Source: Geosiphon pyriformis | Taxonomy: Eukaryota > Glomeromycota > Glomeromycetes > Archaeosporales > Geosiphonaceae | Reading direction: 5' to 3' | Length of the DNA stretch: 40,289 bases | Assembly: GCA_016748015.1 (NCBI GenBank) | Contig: JAAOMT010000518.1 | Location: 510,603 to 550,891, forward strand | Shown here: piece by piece, positions 31,705 to 40,070 of the stretch | Position numbering within the stretch: the first letter of the stretch is position 1 | How the letters are laid out: the number at the start of each line of letters is the position of its first letter | Notes under the pieces: model-generated | Databases searched by the model: none | Told to the model about the DNA's origin: nothing | What the model saw: the letters and a program-made list of their open reading frames with translations, nothing else | Translations under genes and position numbers: made by a program

Positions 31705-32541
31705 CTAGTTAACCATGATATTGTTGACTCTGCTTTTCACCTCAATTGGATCCAAAACCAATTCATCGCCTATAACTAAGTAGTCCAACACAATCTTACA
31801 AAAAGGCCACTCCAAAACACTCCTAATCATGCCACCCTTGTTAGAACTGAAATTCTCTATGTATTTATTAATAGCACTCCGAATTGCCATATTCCTAGCC
31901 ACTCTGGATTCATAATACTTAGACTTTCTATAACACTTCCTAACCTGAAACAGATGCTTGAACACCTCCACCAAATCAGCTCCATTTTGAACCAAGAAAT
32001 CAAACTTGAAAGCCTCTTTACAATCAACCAAAAACCATCTCTTGATTAAGTGATTACACTTATGCTTATTACCTGTATTCAAACTCTTGACAACCTTAGC
32101 CATCAACAATTCAAGTCCAAGGAACCTCAATGAATGTTTGTTCCTTGAACAGTCAAATTCGCTAAACCAGCGTCTAGAAAATGTAGCATCAGTGGCTCTC
32201 ACCATAACTCCACACAACACATCCCACATCTCATTCAGATTATCAAAAACCTTAGCACTCAAAAAACTACCTATGACCAAAGACAGAGCAGTGGACACAT
32301 TATCCTTAAACTGTAACCATTTGGAAAGATCAGCATTCTTAAAGTCAAATTTCCATCTGTTTTTGTTGGTCTGTTTGTGAATACTGTTTAGCTGAGCATT
32401 AAGAAGACCCTCCAGCCCAATTGAAACTGAAATCATCTTATGATCTGTGTCAAAAAACTCCAAAACTGCACTAATGTCCTGTTTCATCAGAGCAGAAATT
32501 AAGTTTTCACTAACAAAGATATAATCAATAACTTTTTTCAC
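31705..32541 (-). pseudogene. LINE D endonuclease C-terminus and linker to RT
   Basis: The first residues, VIDYIFVSENL and FDTDHKMISVSIG, are the C-terminal catalytic blocks of AP-type endonucleases (DYIF, TDH). The remaining roughly 230 residues form the linker found before the reverse transcriptase of this LINE group. A stop near 32554 (FM*NNSRGV) separates it from the N-terminal endonuclease piece in the same frame. Confidence 0.88.
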
Positions 32542-32556
32542 ACCTCTGGAGTTGTT

Positions 32557-33087
32557 TTACATAAATAAACTAGCCAAAGAGTGTCCTTTGAAAGAGTTAA
32601 CAAGACCCAGATCCACATATTTTCTGAGACTAGCACTTTTCTTGGTATCTAATTCATTGAAGTCCCCATCCAAGATGACAAAAGAGCTTGAGTTGATAGC
32701 ACTAGTGATCATGAAGTTGACAGCAAAAGCCTGGCCAAAACACACACTAGCAGATGCACCTGCATAGATACCCAAGATTGTAACTGAAAGTTTGCCCTTA
32801 AACAAAAGCCGAATCAAAATCAACCGACCAGGAATCTCATCAATCTTTGAAACATGTTGAGCCACTGAAAAGTTCATAATAACAGTCACGTCAGCACCAG
32901 AAGAATCTGCATTAAGACCTAACATAAAAATGCGAACACCAGGGAATCTATTCATGATCCATGGCTTAATGCCAGATTTCAACTTTGTCTCTGTAATGAT
33001 AGAAATGTTATTACCAGAATCTACATGCCATCTAACTACATTGTCCTGTTTGGCAAGAATGTTCACACTCCTCACATTACATGTCAC
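32557..33087 (-). pseudogene. AP endonuclease domain of LINE D, N-terminal part
   Basis: TCNVRSVN at the start corresponds to the N-R-x-N block, ITETKLKSG holds the catalytic Glu, and FVILDGDFNELD is the GDFN motif. PGRLILIRLLFKGKLSVTILGIYAGAS is the typical core between them. The enzyme nicks the target to prime reverse transcription. The frame opens after a stop at about 33096, shortly after the end of ORF1; the displayed first codon is GTG, so the true start is uncertain. Confidence 0.9.
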
Positions 33088-33107
33088 AATTCTTCAAACC
33101 AAACTGC

Positions 33108-33375
33108 TCATTGAGATAAAAAAGAGACCACAGAATCCAAGCCAGCACACACCTGATCTAACTTCTCCAATACCAAATAAATCGAAGCTTTGAGAGCCAT
33201 CAACTTTGACTTCAAACAGCCCACTTTTGAAGTCAAAATTTTTGAACTACTCGAACCCAAATTAGAGACACCAGAGGAAACTGAAAAAAAAGGAAAAGCC
33301 ATAGGCTTAGGATCATCTAGGACCATATCCGAACCAAATTCCACATTTGCCATAATAGAGATAACTGATGGCTGA
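33108..33375 (-). pseudogene. ORF1 C-terminus of LINE D, cut by element E
   Basis: In a frame different from ORF2, MANVEFGSDMVLDDPK, Ser-rich strings and LMALKASIYLVLEKLDQVCAGLDSVVSF end in a stop at 33108. The heptad-like leucines suggest a short coiled coil, as expected for an ORF1 RNA-binding protein. The frame is still open (QPSVISI) up to the boundary with E's LTR at 33376, so the N-terminal part has been separated by E. Confidence 0.75.
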
Positions 33376-33589
33376 TATTACCAGACGAAATTAGAGATAT
33401 TATTTAGCATGAAATTATCTTATAATTCCTATCATTAATTAGCATATATTATCGTTTCAAATTATTACTTATTACATTAGCAAAAATGTCCAAAATTATC
33501 ATTTAATTAATAACCCAAATTGTACACAACACAAATGTAACCTAATTGCAATGATCAATCATGCAATACCCCAAATTATATAACATTCA

Positions 33590-33715
33590 AAAGTTCACCG
33601 AAATTTGTAGAAATTCGCCGAAATAATTGATAGTTCACCAAAATATCTAATAGTTTGCAGAAATAACTTATAGTTTGCCGAAATGTATCTTTAGTTCAGC
33701 AAAATTGTAGAAAAG
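33590..33715 (+). repeat. 20-bp degenerate tandem repeats in E's LTR (six units)
   Basis: Units of the form GTTYRCCGAAAT plus about 8 AT-rich bases run head to tail just upstream of the TATA box. The same array, more decayed, is in A at 17730-17880. Position suggests an upstream activating array. Confidence 0.8.
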
Positions 33716-33755
33716 AGCAAAGTTTAAGTTCATGGAATAGTGTTACAACAAGTTG

Positions 33756-33763
33756 TATAAAAG
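33756..33763 (+). promoter_or_regulatory. TATA box of element E's LTR
   Basis: TATAAAAG lies about 40 bp after the repeat array and is conserved in A and in F's LTR. Transcription would start around 33785-33795. Confidence 0.65.
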
Positions 33764-34060
33764 AAGAGCTTTTCTCTTCAAGAAAATATATCTTACTTTA
33801 GATTTATCACTTAGAACCATTTCTACACATACAAAAAAAATAAATATCAAATAATTTAAAAAACCAAATTCTTTAATTATTGCACTTAGAAAATCCTTAA
33901 AACCCAACTAACATTTTGAAATTGATTAGCTACCAATTTCAGTAAACTGTTAGTGACTCCAGGCCTGAATAAAAAATGTTCCCTTGATAAAAACCTATTT
34001 CTTTTACATTTCTTTTATTTTTATTTTTCTTTTCTTATTACAATCATTAGAGTAGCCTAC

Positions 34061-34175
34061 AGACAAGATTCCTGTAGAAGAGTTGACTTTCACAGCAAAG
34101 TAACTACACATTTTTAGTGAGCTTCCAGACAAGCAATTCCTGGGAAAGAGTTGACATTTACTACAACGTAACTAT
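34061..34175 (+). repeat. Pair of direct repeats in the U5 part of E's LTR
   Basis: AGACAAG(C)ATTCCTG, GAGTTGAC and GTAACTA recur at a spacing of 66 bp (units starting 34061 and 34127). The same pair is in A's LTR at about 7183-7330. Confidence 0.7.
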
Positions 34176-34260
34176 ATAAAGTAACTGGCACGAAATTGGC
34201 CATTCCACTTATAAGCCCAGCAGTTCAAATTATAGAAGATAATTTGAAGAGAAAATTCAG

Positions 34261-34352
34261 TTACTGGAGGTTCAACCACATCCAGAAAACGTAAATTCAC
34301 AGCAAACAAGCATTGACAACATTTAAGAAAAGAGACCAAAAACCTCCAGTAA
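34261..34352 (+). repeat. Inverted repeat at the 3' edge of E's LTR
   Basis: TTACTGGAGGTT (34261-34272) and AACCTCCAGTAA (34341-34352) are perfectly complementary over 12 bp, with a loop of 68 nt. The second arm ends two bases before the LTR edge, five bases from the primer-binding site. A carries the same arms at 7114-7125 and 7034-7045 with changes that keep all 12 pairs when G-U wobble is allowed. Confidence 0.8.
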
Positions 34353-34356
34353 CATT

Positions 34357-34372
34357 TGGTGCTCTTCCACGG
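34357..34372 (+). other. Primer-binding site of element E
   Basis: TGGTGCTCTTCCACGG starts two bases after the LTR end. F has the same first ten bases and A differs by one. The matching tRNA would end AAGAGCACCA. Confidence 0.7.
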
Positions 34373-34399
34373 AAACAACACAGCAAAAACAACTTCAAA

Positions 34400-35893
34400 G
34401 TGGCAACCACACCAGACGCAACAACTCTAGAGTATTACTAGTCAATTTACACCCACTGCAAGCAAAGATTTAACATTCTAGACGGAATTGAAGTTGTCAA
34501 GAAATCAGTATACCAATACATTGAAAACCACATCAACAATTATCTTTTTGGAAATTACAATATCTCAGAAGTTAGAAGCAACCTTTACAATAATTTAGCA
34601 CACTATTCACAGTTGGGAACTGAAGACCTTAACAGCGAAACACTTGCCACTTACTTTCACAAACTTAATTTTAACATTATCAAATACTGTGAAGAAACAT
34701 ATCCAGTACAGTCTCAATACTCTATTGATTTTGAATTGGAAACAGAAACAAGCAACAAAGGCAAAAACAAATTGAAGCAATACTCAAAAACCATCCCAAA
34801 TACTTCAACACTACCAAAAACAACTGCCAACCATTTACAAACACCTGAACAAGGAACCAGTTCAAAACTTTCACTTACTATCACACCTTTTCCAGCTTCA
34901 CTTGCATAAGCACAAACGCCTAATTCATCCTTGAATTGATTTACAAGACCAAAAGATTTTACATCACTCAGAAGTCCCATCAGACAACAAGAACCTCTTC
35001 AAACTAGTTCCAATCTCCTTGACTTTCTAGCTGAAAATCAAAGTGAACACTCTGAGACAGCAGTGAATAAAGAAAACGAACCTGAAATATTTGAAGAAGA
35101 ATCAATAGACAGTAAGAATGAAGAAAACAAAATGACAACATACATCGCAAAAATTCCTGAATTTAATAGAGAAGACATTGAGACCAGTTCCCAAGAATGG
35201 CTCAACCAAGTTACTAAAGCTGGAGATGCAAATAGATGGAATGCTGCCAGAATGTTAAAAACAATTCCCTACTTTCTCAAAGAAACAGCAGAAGAATGGT
35301 TTGAAAACTTGGCTGCCCCATTCAATGATTGGAACACTTTCAAAGCAGCCTTCCTTGAACAGTTCACCAACAATAACACCTTCATCACTCTTCGCAATCA
35401 TTTTTGAAATATCAAACAAGAACCCTCCGAATCCATTATAACTTATATTAGAAAATTCAACAAACTTCTCAGACGAATTCGCCAACTCGAGACAAACAAT
35501 TATTATTCTGATGCTCAAATCTTGGATCAATTTATCGCTGGTCTAAAAGATAAACTAATTAAAAAGGTTTGCTCACATGCGCCAGAAGATTTAAACTCTG
35601 TCATACAGCATGCGAAAAGATACAAAATGGTCATGGAAGAGGCCAACCACACAAAACTTGTAAATTTGGCAATTGGAGAAACCAGCTCAGCAGCTGAGGA
35701 AAAAATTGACCAACTCACAAAGAAGGTTGAAAACTATTTCACCAATCAACAACAACAGCAACCCCAAAGATATCAACCACCCCAAAGACAAAATCAAAAT
35801 AACTTTGCACCACTTTCTAATAACCAGCCTCAGAATTGTCATTACTGTGGAATCCCTGGCCACTGGAAAAGAGATTGCAGAAAGCTACAATGA
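34400..35893 (+). pseudogene. Gag of element E with zinc knuckle (four or five nonsense changes)
   Basis: It opens at GTG 34400 (VATTPDATTLEYY); the frame is open upstream to 34295 without any ATG. Open pieces are 34613-34909, 35063-35407 and 35522-35893. The capsid core has MTTYIAKIPEFNRED, TIPYFLKETAEEWFENL and LLRRIRQLETNNYYSDAQILDQF. The zinc knuckle CHYCGIPGHWKRDC is at 35837-35878. Stops: TAG near 34436 (A has Gln), TAA 34907, TGA near 34937, TGA 35405 (A has TGC) and TGA at 35891 (A has Arg). The frame then continues into a Gln/Pro/Tyr-rich stretch and protease. Gag assembles the particle and binds the RNA. Confidence 0.92.
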
Positions 35894-36154
35894 GACCAAC
35901 AAAATAGGAGTAATCAACGTTACCCTCCATCACAGCAATCTTATTATCAACTGCCACCACCAGCTTACTATCCACCAAGACCCCAATACCAAAATAACTA
36001 TTATCAGCCTGCCCCACAGCCAATCTCACAGCAATACCAACAACTGCTCACACAACATTATCAAGTACCTGCTCGAAGACTGCTTACACAAAATCAATTC
36101 ACACCACAAAACCGATACCAAGCAAACAACAATAGAATCAGTTTAAACAACCAA

Positions 36155-36775
36155 TTGGTTCTCCAAAATACCACTCAACCAAGACTCAACCACTACCACA
36201 CTCAACCCAGTTATTTAACAATGCTGGAAGAACAAGATTTTCACCATACTGCACTCTCGAAAGGTAGAGCTGCAGCACAACAACAAAATCCTTCCTATAC
36301 TCCCACCACAATTCCACTAGTCAGAATCGCTAAAAACACTAACCTTTCAGATATATTTCCTTTTGAGTTCAAAGCAAATGAGTTACCATTTCTGCTTAGC
36401 AATGCAGCTGCCAATGAACAAAAAGCAATCACGGCCATGTACACTGAAGCCGAAGTCGAAGGAAAGACAATTCACTTAATTCTAGACAGTGGATCTGCCA
36501 GAAGCATTATCACCTACCAGTTAATGCAACAGTTGAAAAAAAATGTTGACCGACCAGCTCAAACAGTAATCGTCACTGCCGATGGCATGAAAAAGACCCC
36601 AGTAGGAGAAATTGACAATTTTCCATTCACTCTTGATGGAATCACCATTCCAGTCAAAGTTCTTGTAATGGATGCACCTCAGTACTAAGCTCTCATCGGA
36701 AATGATTGGCTTCAAAAAGCCAATGCTAATCTGAATTGGAAAACACAAGAGTTAACAATCTCCTACTAAGAACAA
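36155..36775 (+). pseudogene. Aspartic protease domain of element E (DSG intact)
   Basis: The 36155-36688 piece contains MYTEAEVEGKTIHLILDSG, with the catalytic Asp at 36485-36487 and the triad DSG intact, then SIITYQLMQQLKKN, VIVTADGMKKTPVGEID and IPVKVLVMDAPQY. Stops at 36686 (PQY*ALIGNDW; A has Gln) and near 36767 (SY*EQH; A has Gln) interrupt it. Both are CAA-to-TAA changes. The frame is that of gag, so protease is made as part of a gag-pol fusion. It is the only protease of the four in the window with an undamaged active site. Confidence 0.9.
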
Positions 36776-37660
36776 CATGCCTGGGTATCTGCCACTTGTA
36801 GTATATTCAACAAATGCTCTGAAAAAGCCCCAGCTTTTGAATTCGAACTGGAAGAGGAAAAACCCCTCATTGAAACATTCATGGCTCTTGGATCAATGTT
36901 CAACTGGGCCAATGAAACAGAACAAGAACATTTTACCCCACACTCTGAACCCAAAACCTCTGGATGGAATATCCTTTACTCAAAATCTGAACCAAGAAAA
37001 CAATGCCCCTATATTCCCCTTAAATGTAAGAACTGCCACAAAAAACTATCATCAATGGGAGCCTGTATTTCACCTGAAGAAGAATATGAAAATCATACTT
37101 TTTATTACTGCAAGGCTTGCCACAGAGAATGATGGGGCCATTTAATAAAAAGGAGCAGAAAATGAAACAACACCTCTTGTTTGACTTGTGGAGATATGCT
37201 ACCGGAAAAATGCAATTGGATTAATGTAGCCATGAGAGGAGGAGTTTGCAATCAGACCTGCCAATATGCTTTATCAATTTCAGAAAAAGTAAAAAGAGGA
37301 ACACCCTTTAATGCAGCATACAACAGTGCTCTCAACAAACTTTATCACTACCCCCATGATGCTGAGATGATTTTCAACCTAGCAATGGCATTAATTAATG
37401 AAGCTACCAAAGAAGATGTTCGTCAAATAAAGGAAGCAGAATATATTGAATACACTATAGAATTAGCTGGATTTGATTACGAAGATGAAGTAGAAGTCTA
37501 CCACCAAATTGCAAGTTACACCTACTCAATCCAAGAAGCTCAAATTCAACAATTAGAGCAAATGAACATTAGGCTATGTGAAGAATGCATTATGCCTTGC
37601 AATGAACAGTGGTGTTCTGAATGCTACGCTTTTAGTATCCCCTTGCCCAGCAAAAATGAT
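36776..37660 (+). pseudogene. Cysteine-rich linker domain of element E, function unknown
   Basis: Lies between protease and dUTPase in the same frame. Cluster 1 (open piece 36881-37132): CKNCHKKLSSMGAC and, 15 to 20 residues on, TFYYCKACHRE. Cluster 2: CLTCGDML, EKCNW and GGVCNQTCQYAL. Then NSALNKLYHYPHDAEMIF and an acidic helical region (EDVRQIKEAEYIEYTIELAGFDYEDE). Cluster 3: CEECIMPCNEQWCSEC. At least ten cysteines are conserved with A and B. Stops at about 37130 (Arg in A) and 37162 (Trp in B) interrupt it. It resembles no domain I can name; Cys pairs suggest several zinc sites. It could bind nucleic acid or serve as a structural spacer. Confidence 0.78.
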
Positions 37661-38806
37661 GAGAACAAAATTGAATTTAGAGAACCTGAAGCAACAGAAG
37701 AAATTGAAACAACACCTATTTACCTTATCGAAAATCAGTCTGCCTTACAACTTAAATACTTCAACAACAACGGACACGAAATAAAACCCAAAAAAGCACA
37801 CAAAATTGATGCTGGATATGACTTAAGATATCCAGGCAAGGATACTCTTGTTCTCAAACCCAAATCTCTCACAAAAATCAACCTCAAAATTGCACTCGAA
37901 ATCCCGCCAGGAGCAATGGTTCAAATCACCTCCCGGTCCTCTCTGGCAAGCAAAGGAATCAATGTCAAAGGAGGAATAATCGATGCTGGATATACTGGAG
38001 ACATTACAGTAATGCTTCAAAATAAAATTGACAAACCATTCAAAATCGAACATGCTGAAAAAATTGCCCAAGCTATTTACCTACCCTTAATCAACATTTC
38101 AGGTTTGCAACTAGTCAATCAAAGAGAACAATTAGGAAAAAACAATAGAGGAACCCAAGGTTTTGGTTCAACTGGACAATTCACAGTTCCAGTTAATATA
38201 GCTCTTAACATACAGAACGAATCCCACCAGATTCTCAGACTTCCACAACCAATTACCATCTCACTCTTTGGAGTACATTCGGAAATCTACACCTGCCCAA
38301 AGCCAACAACCACACAACAAATTTTTGAGTCCAATGAACAAGTCTGCTTGGAACATAATATTTCAATCCCAAACATTTATATTCCAGAAGGAACAAAGAA
38401 AGTCCAAGTTACTTTTTACAATCCCAATAATTATTCCATAATTTTATTAAATAATTTAGAAATTGGAGTTATTCACAGTAATATATTTCAACAAGAATTA
38501 CCCCAAACAGTTCCCGATTTCTCTGAAATTATTGGACATTCACTACCAAAAATCAATCCAAATCCCAGCTCCGAAAACTATCATGTTGTCATAGAAAAAC
38601 TATCTCGAATCAACATGGGACAACTTGAACCACAACAACAAACCCAGCTCAAAGAGCTAATTGCAGAATTTGCCAATATCTTTACTAAAAACAACAATGA
38701 CTTAGGAAGAACCAATTTAGTCCAACACCAAATTTATACAGAAGATGCCAAACTAAGAAGACAACAAGCATATCAAGTTGCTCCAGAAAGCCACCAATTT
38801 ATCTGA
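37181..38806 (+). CDS. Gag-pol segment of element E: cysteine-rich end, dUTPase and start of RT (541 codons open)
   Basis: This is the longest open frame of the window. Residues about 1-155 are the second and third cysteine clusters. Residues about 188-332 are a complete trimeric dUTPase: motif 1 DAGYDL (from residue 210), motif 2 SRSSLASKG, motif 3 GIIDAGYTGDI (from 265), motif 4 region EKIAQAI and motif 5 RGTQGFGSTG (323-332). Residues 333-541 lead into the N-terminal part of reverse transcriptase (LEPQQQTQLKELIAEF, IFTKN, RRQQAYQVAPESHQFI). The start codon shown is not a natural start: the frame continues upstream into protease and gag, interrupted by a stop at about 37162. It ends at a TGA that replaces an Arg codon of A. 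Expressed alone it would be a dUTPase with flanks. Confidence 0.85.
   Translation: MTCGDMLPEKCNWINVAMRGGVCNQTCQYALSISEKVKRGTPFNAAYNSALNKLYHYPHDAEMIFNLAMALINEATKEDVRQIKEAEYIEYTIELAGFDYEDEVEVYHQIASYTYSIQEAQIQQLEQMNIRLCEECIMPCNEQWCSECYAFSIPLPSKNDENKIEFREPEATEEIETTPIYLIENQSALQLKYFNNNGHEIKPKKAHKIDAGYDLRYPGKDTLVLKPKSLTKINLKIALEIPPGAMVQITSRSSLASKGINVKGGIIDAGYTGDITVMLQNKIDKPFKIEHAEKIAQAIYLPLINISGLQLVNQREQLGKNNRGTQGFGSTGQFTVPVNIALNIQNESHQILRLPQPITISLFGVHSEIYTCPKPTTTQQIFESNEQVCLEHNISIPNIYIPEGTKKVQVTFYNPNNYSIILLNNLEIGVIHSNIFQQELPQTVPDFSEIIGHSLPKINPNPSSENYHVVIEKLSRINMGQLEPQQQTQLKELIAEFANIFTKNNNDLGRTNLVQHQIYTEDAKLRRQQAYQVAPESHQFI
37742..38176 (+). other. Complete dUTPase domain in element E
   Basis: All five conserved dUTPase motifs are present in order and without stops, including the Asp of motif 3 (D268 of the open segment) and the Gly-rich motif 5. 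The enzyme would hydrolyse dUTP to dUMP plus pyrophosphate, lowering uracil in the cDNA. Place in the polyprotein: after protease and the cysteine-rich linker, before reverse transcriptase. That differs from nonprimate lentiviruses (after RNase H) and from betaretroviruses (upstream of protease). Fungal Ty3-like elements with a dUTPase have been reported, in Phanerochaete as I recall. Confidence 0.92.
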
Positions 38807-40018
38807 AAAGAAGTACAATGAATGCTTAACAATGGGCTCATCCAACCCTCCATGAGTCCTTGGGCTTTATCTGTAGTGCTAGTTAAAAAGAAAAATGGAA
38901 AGATCTGATTTTGTGTTGACTATTGACAACTTAACAGTGTTACAATTGGAGACACCTACCCCCTTTCCCGGATTGATGACATGTTAGATGCCCTTGAAAA
39001 ATCTAAATACTTTTCAACACTAGATTTAGAAAGCAGTTATTGGCAAGTTGCTATGGATCCCAAAGATCGCCCCAAAACAGTATTCACCACCCAAGACAGA
39101 AATTACGAGTTCAATGTAATGTCTTTCGGATTATGCAATGCACCAGCAATGTTTCAGAGATTAATGGATGTTGTGTACCAAGGACTTCTTTGGAAGTCAG
39201 TAGTCGTTTATCTTGATGATACTGATGTTTATTTTCCATTATTTGAATTACACTTAAAACACCTGCGAGAAGTTTTTCAATGATTACAAAAAGCAGGACT
39301 AAAACTCAATATCAAAAAATGCTACTTTGGAAAAACAAGCCTAGTCTTCCTTGGTCATATTATTAGTAAAGATGGAATCAAACCAGACCCTGGAAAAATC
39401 AGCATTGTCAAAAACTTCAAAACTCCTCGAAACACTACAGAACTAAGAGGATTTATAGGATTAGCATCCTACTATCGGAAGTTTATCAAAGGATTCTCAG
39501 AAATTGCAAAACCCCTTAACCAGCTCACCACCAAAAACATTGAATACAAATGGACTACCGAACACCAAGAAGCTTTTGAAATTCTCAAGAAAAAACTGAC
39601 AACAGCTCCAATTCTCACCTACCCGAATTTCAGCAACCGATTTCGACTAGCTACAGATGCTTTGTATATTGCTTTTGGTGTCATCTTATCACAACTAGAT
39701 AACAACGGAAATGAGCGAGTAATTGCTTATGCTAGCAGAACATTAAAACCAGCTGAGAAAAACTACCCTGCCACAGAACTAGAAACAGCAGCCATAATTT
39801 GGGCCCTACACCACTTCAACCTTTATCTCAGGCCTAAAAAATTCGATATTATCACTGATAATATTGGACTCAAATGGCTTCAGAACAAAAATACTCAGCT
39901 GAATGCAAAACAAATCCAATGGACAAGATTTCTAGCAAACTATCGATACATAGTACATCACAAACCAGAAAAACTCCACACCAATGTTGACTGTCTCTTT
40001 AGAATAAGACAAGATTAG
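38807..40018 (+). pseudogene. Reverse transcriptase and RNase H of element E
   Basis: Continues the gag-pol frame. KKKNGKI*FCVDY*QLNS has two TGA in place of Arg. The open pieces 38981-39283 and 39662-40018 carry TLDLESSYWQVAMDPKD, FGLCNAPAMF and the catalytic YLDD at 39209-39220. Thumb: FLGHIISKDGIKPDPGK, ELRGFIGLASYYRKF. RNase H: LATDALYIAFGVILSQL (Asp at 39656-39658), YPATELETAAIIWAL (Glu) and IITDNIGLKWL (Asp), then HTNVDC and the stop at 40016-40018. Five TGA stops near 38805, 38820, 38907, 38925 and 39282 replace Arg codons. Catalytic residues are intact. Confidence 0.93.
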
Positions 40019-40070
40019 AAAAACACAAAAACCAACACTCAACTTAACCAACCAAAAGAGCCAACAAACA

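Larger units (their letters stand above)
28290..33375 (-). mobile_element. LINE element D (APE endonuclease, RT, RNase H), 5' part cut by element E
   Basis: The minus strand carries the end of ORF1, then an ORF2 of about 1550 codons in one frame with endonuclease, reverse transcriptase, RNase H and a C-terminal zinc finger, followed by about 120 bp of 3' UTR and an A-rich tail (28290-28304 in plus coordinates). The combination of AP endonuclease and RNase H indicates an I/Tad-like clade. GC content is clearly higher than in the C and G copies. The open ORF1 frame runs straight into E's LTR at 33376, so E interrupted D; its 5' end should lie right of the window. Confidence 0.92.
33376..34354 (+). 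repeat. 5' LTR of element E (979 bp)
   Basis: It starts TATTACCAG (A has TGTTACCAG, so the TG is decayed) and ends CCAGTAACA. Contents in order: six degenerate 20-bp repeats, a TATA box, a pyrimidine-rich stretch, a pair of about 50-bp direct repeats spaced 66 bp apart, and an inverted repeat ending at the LTR edge. No gene is seen inside. Confidence 0.9.

Noticed and set aside
38805-39284. TGA standing for Arg so often that a variant genetic code seems possible
   Set aside because: TAA and TAG also interrupt the same frames, and the other copies have CGA or AGA there; CpG deamination explains it without recoding.
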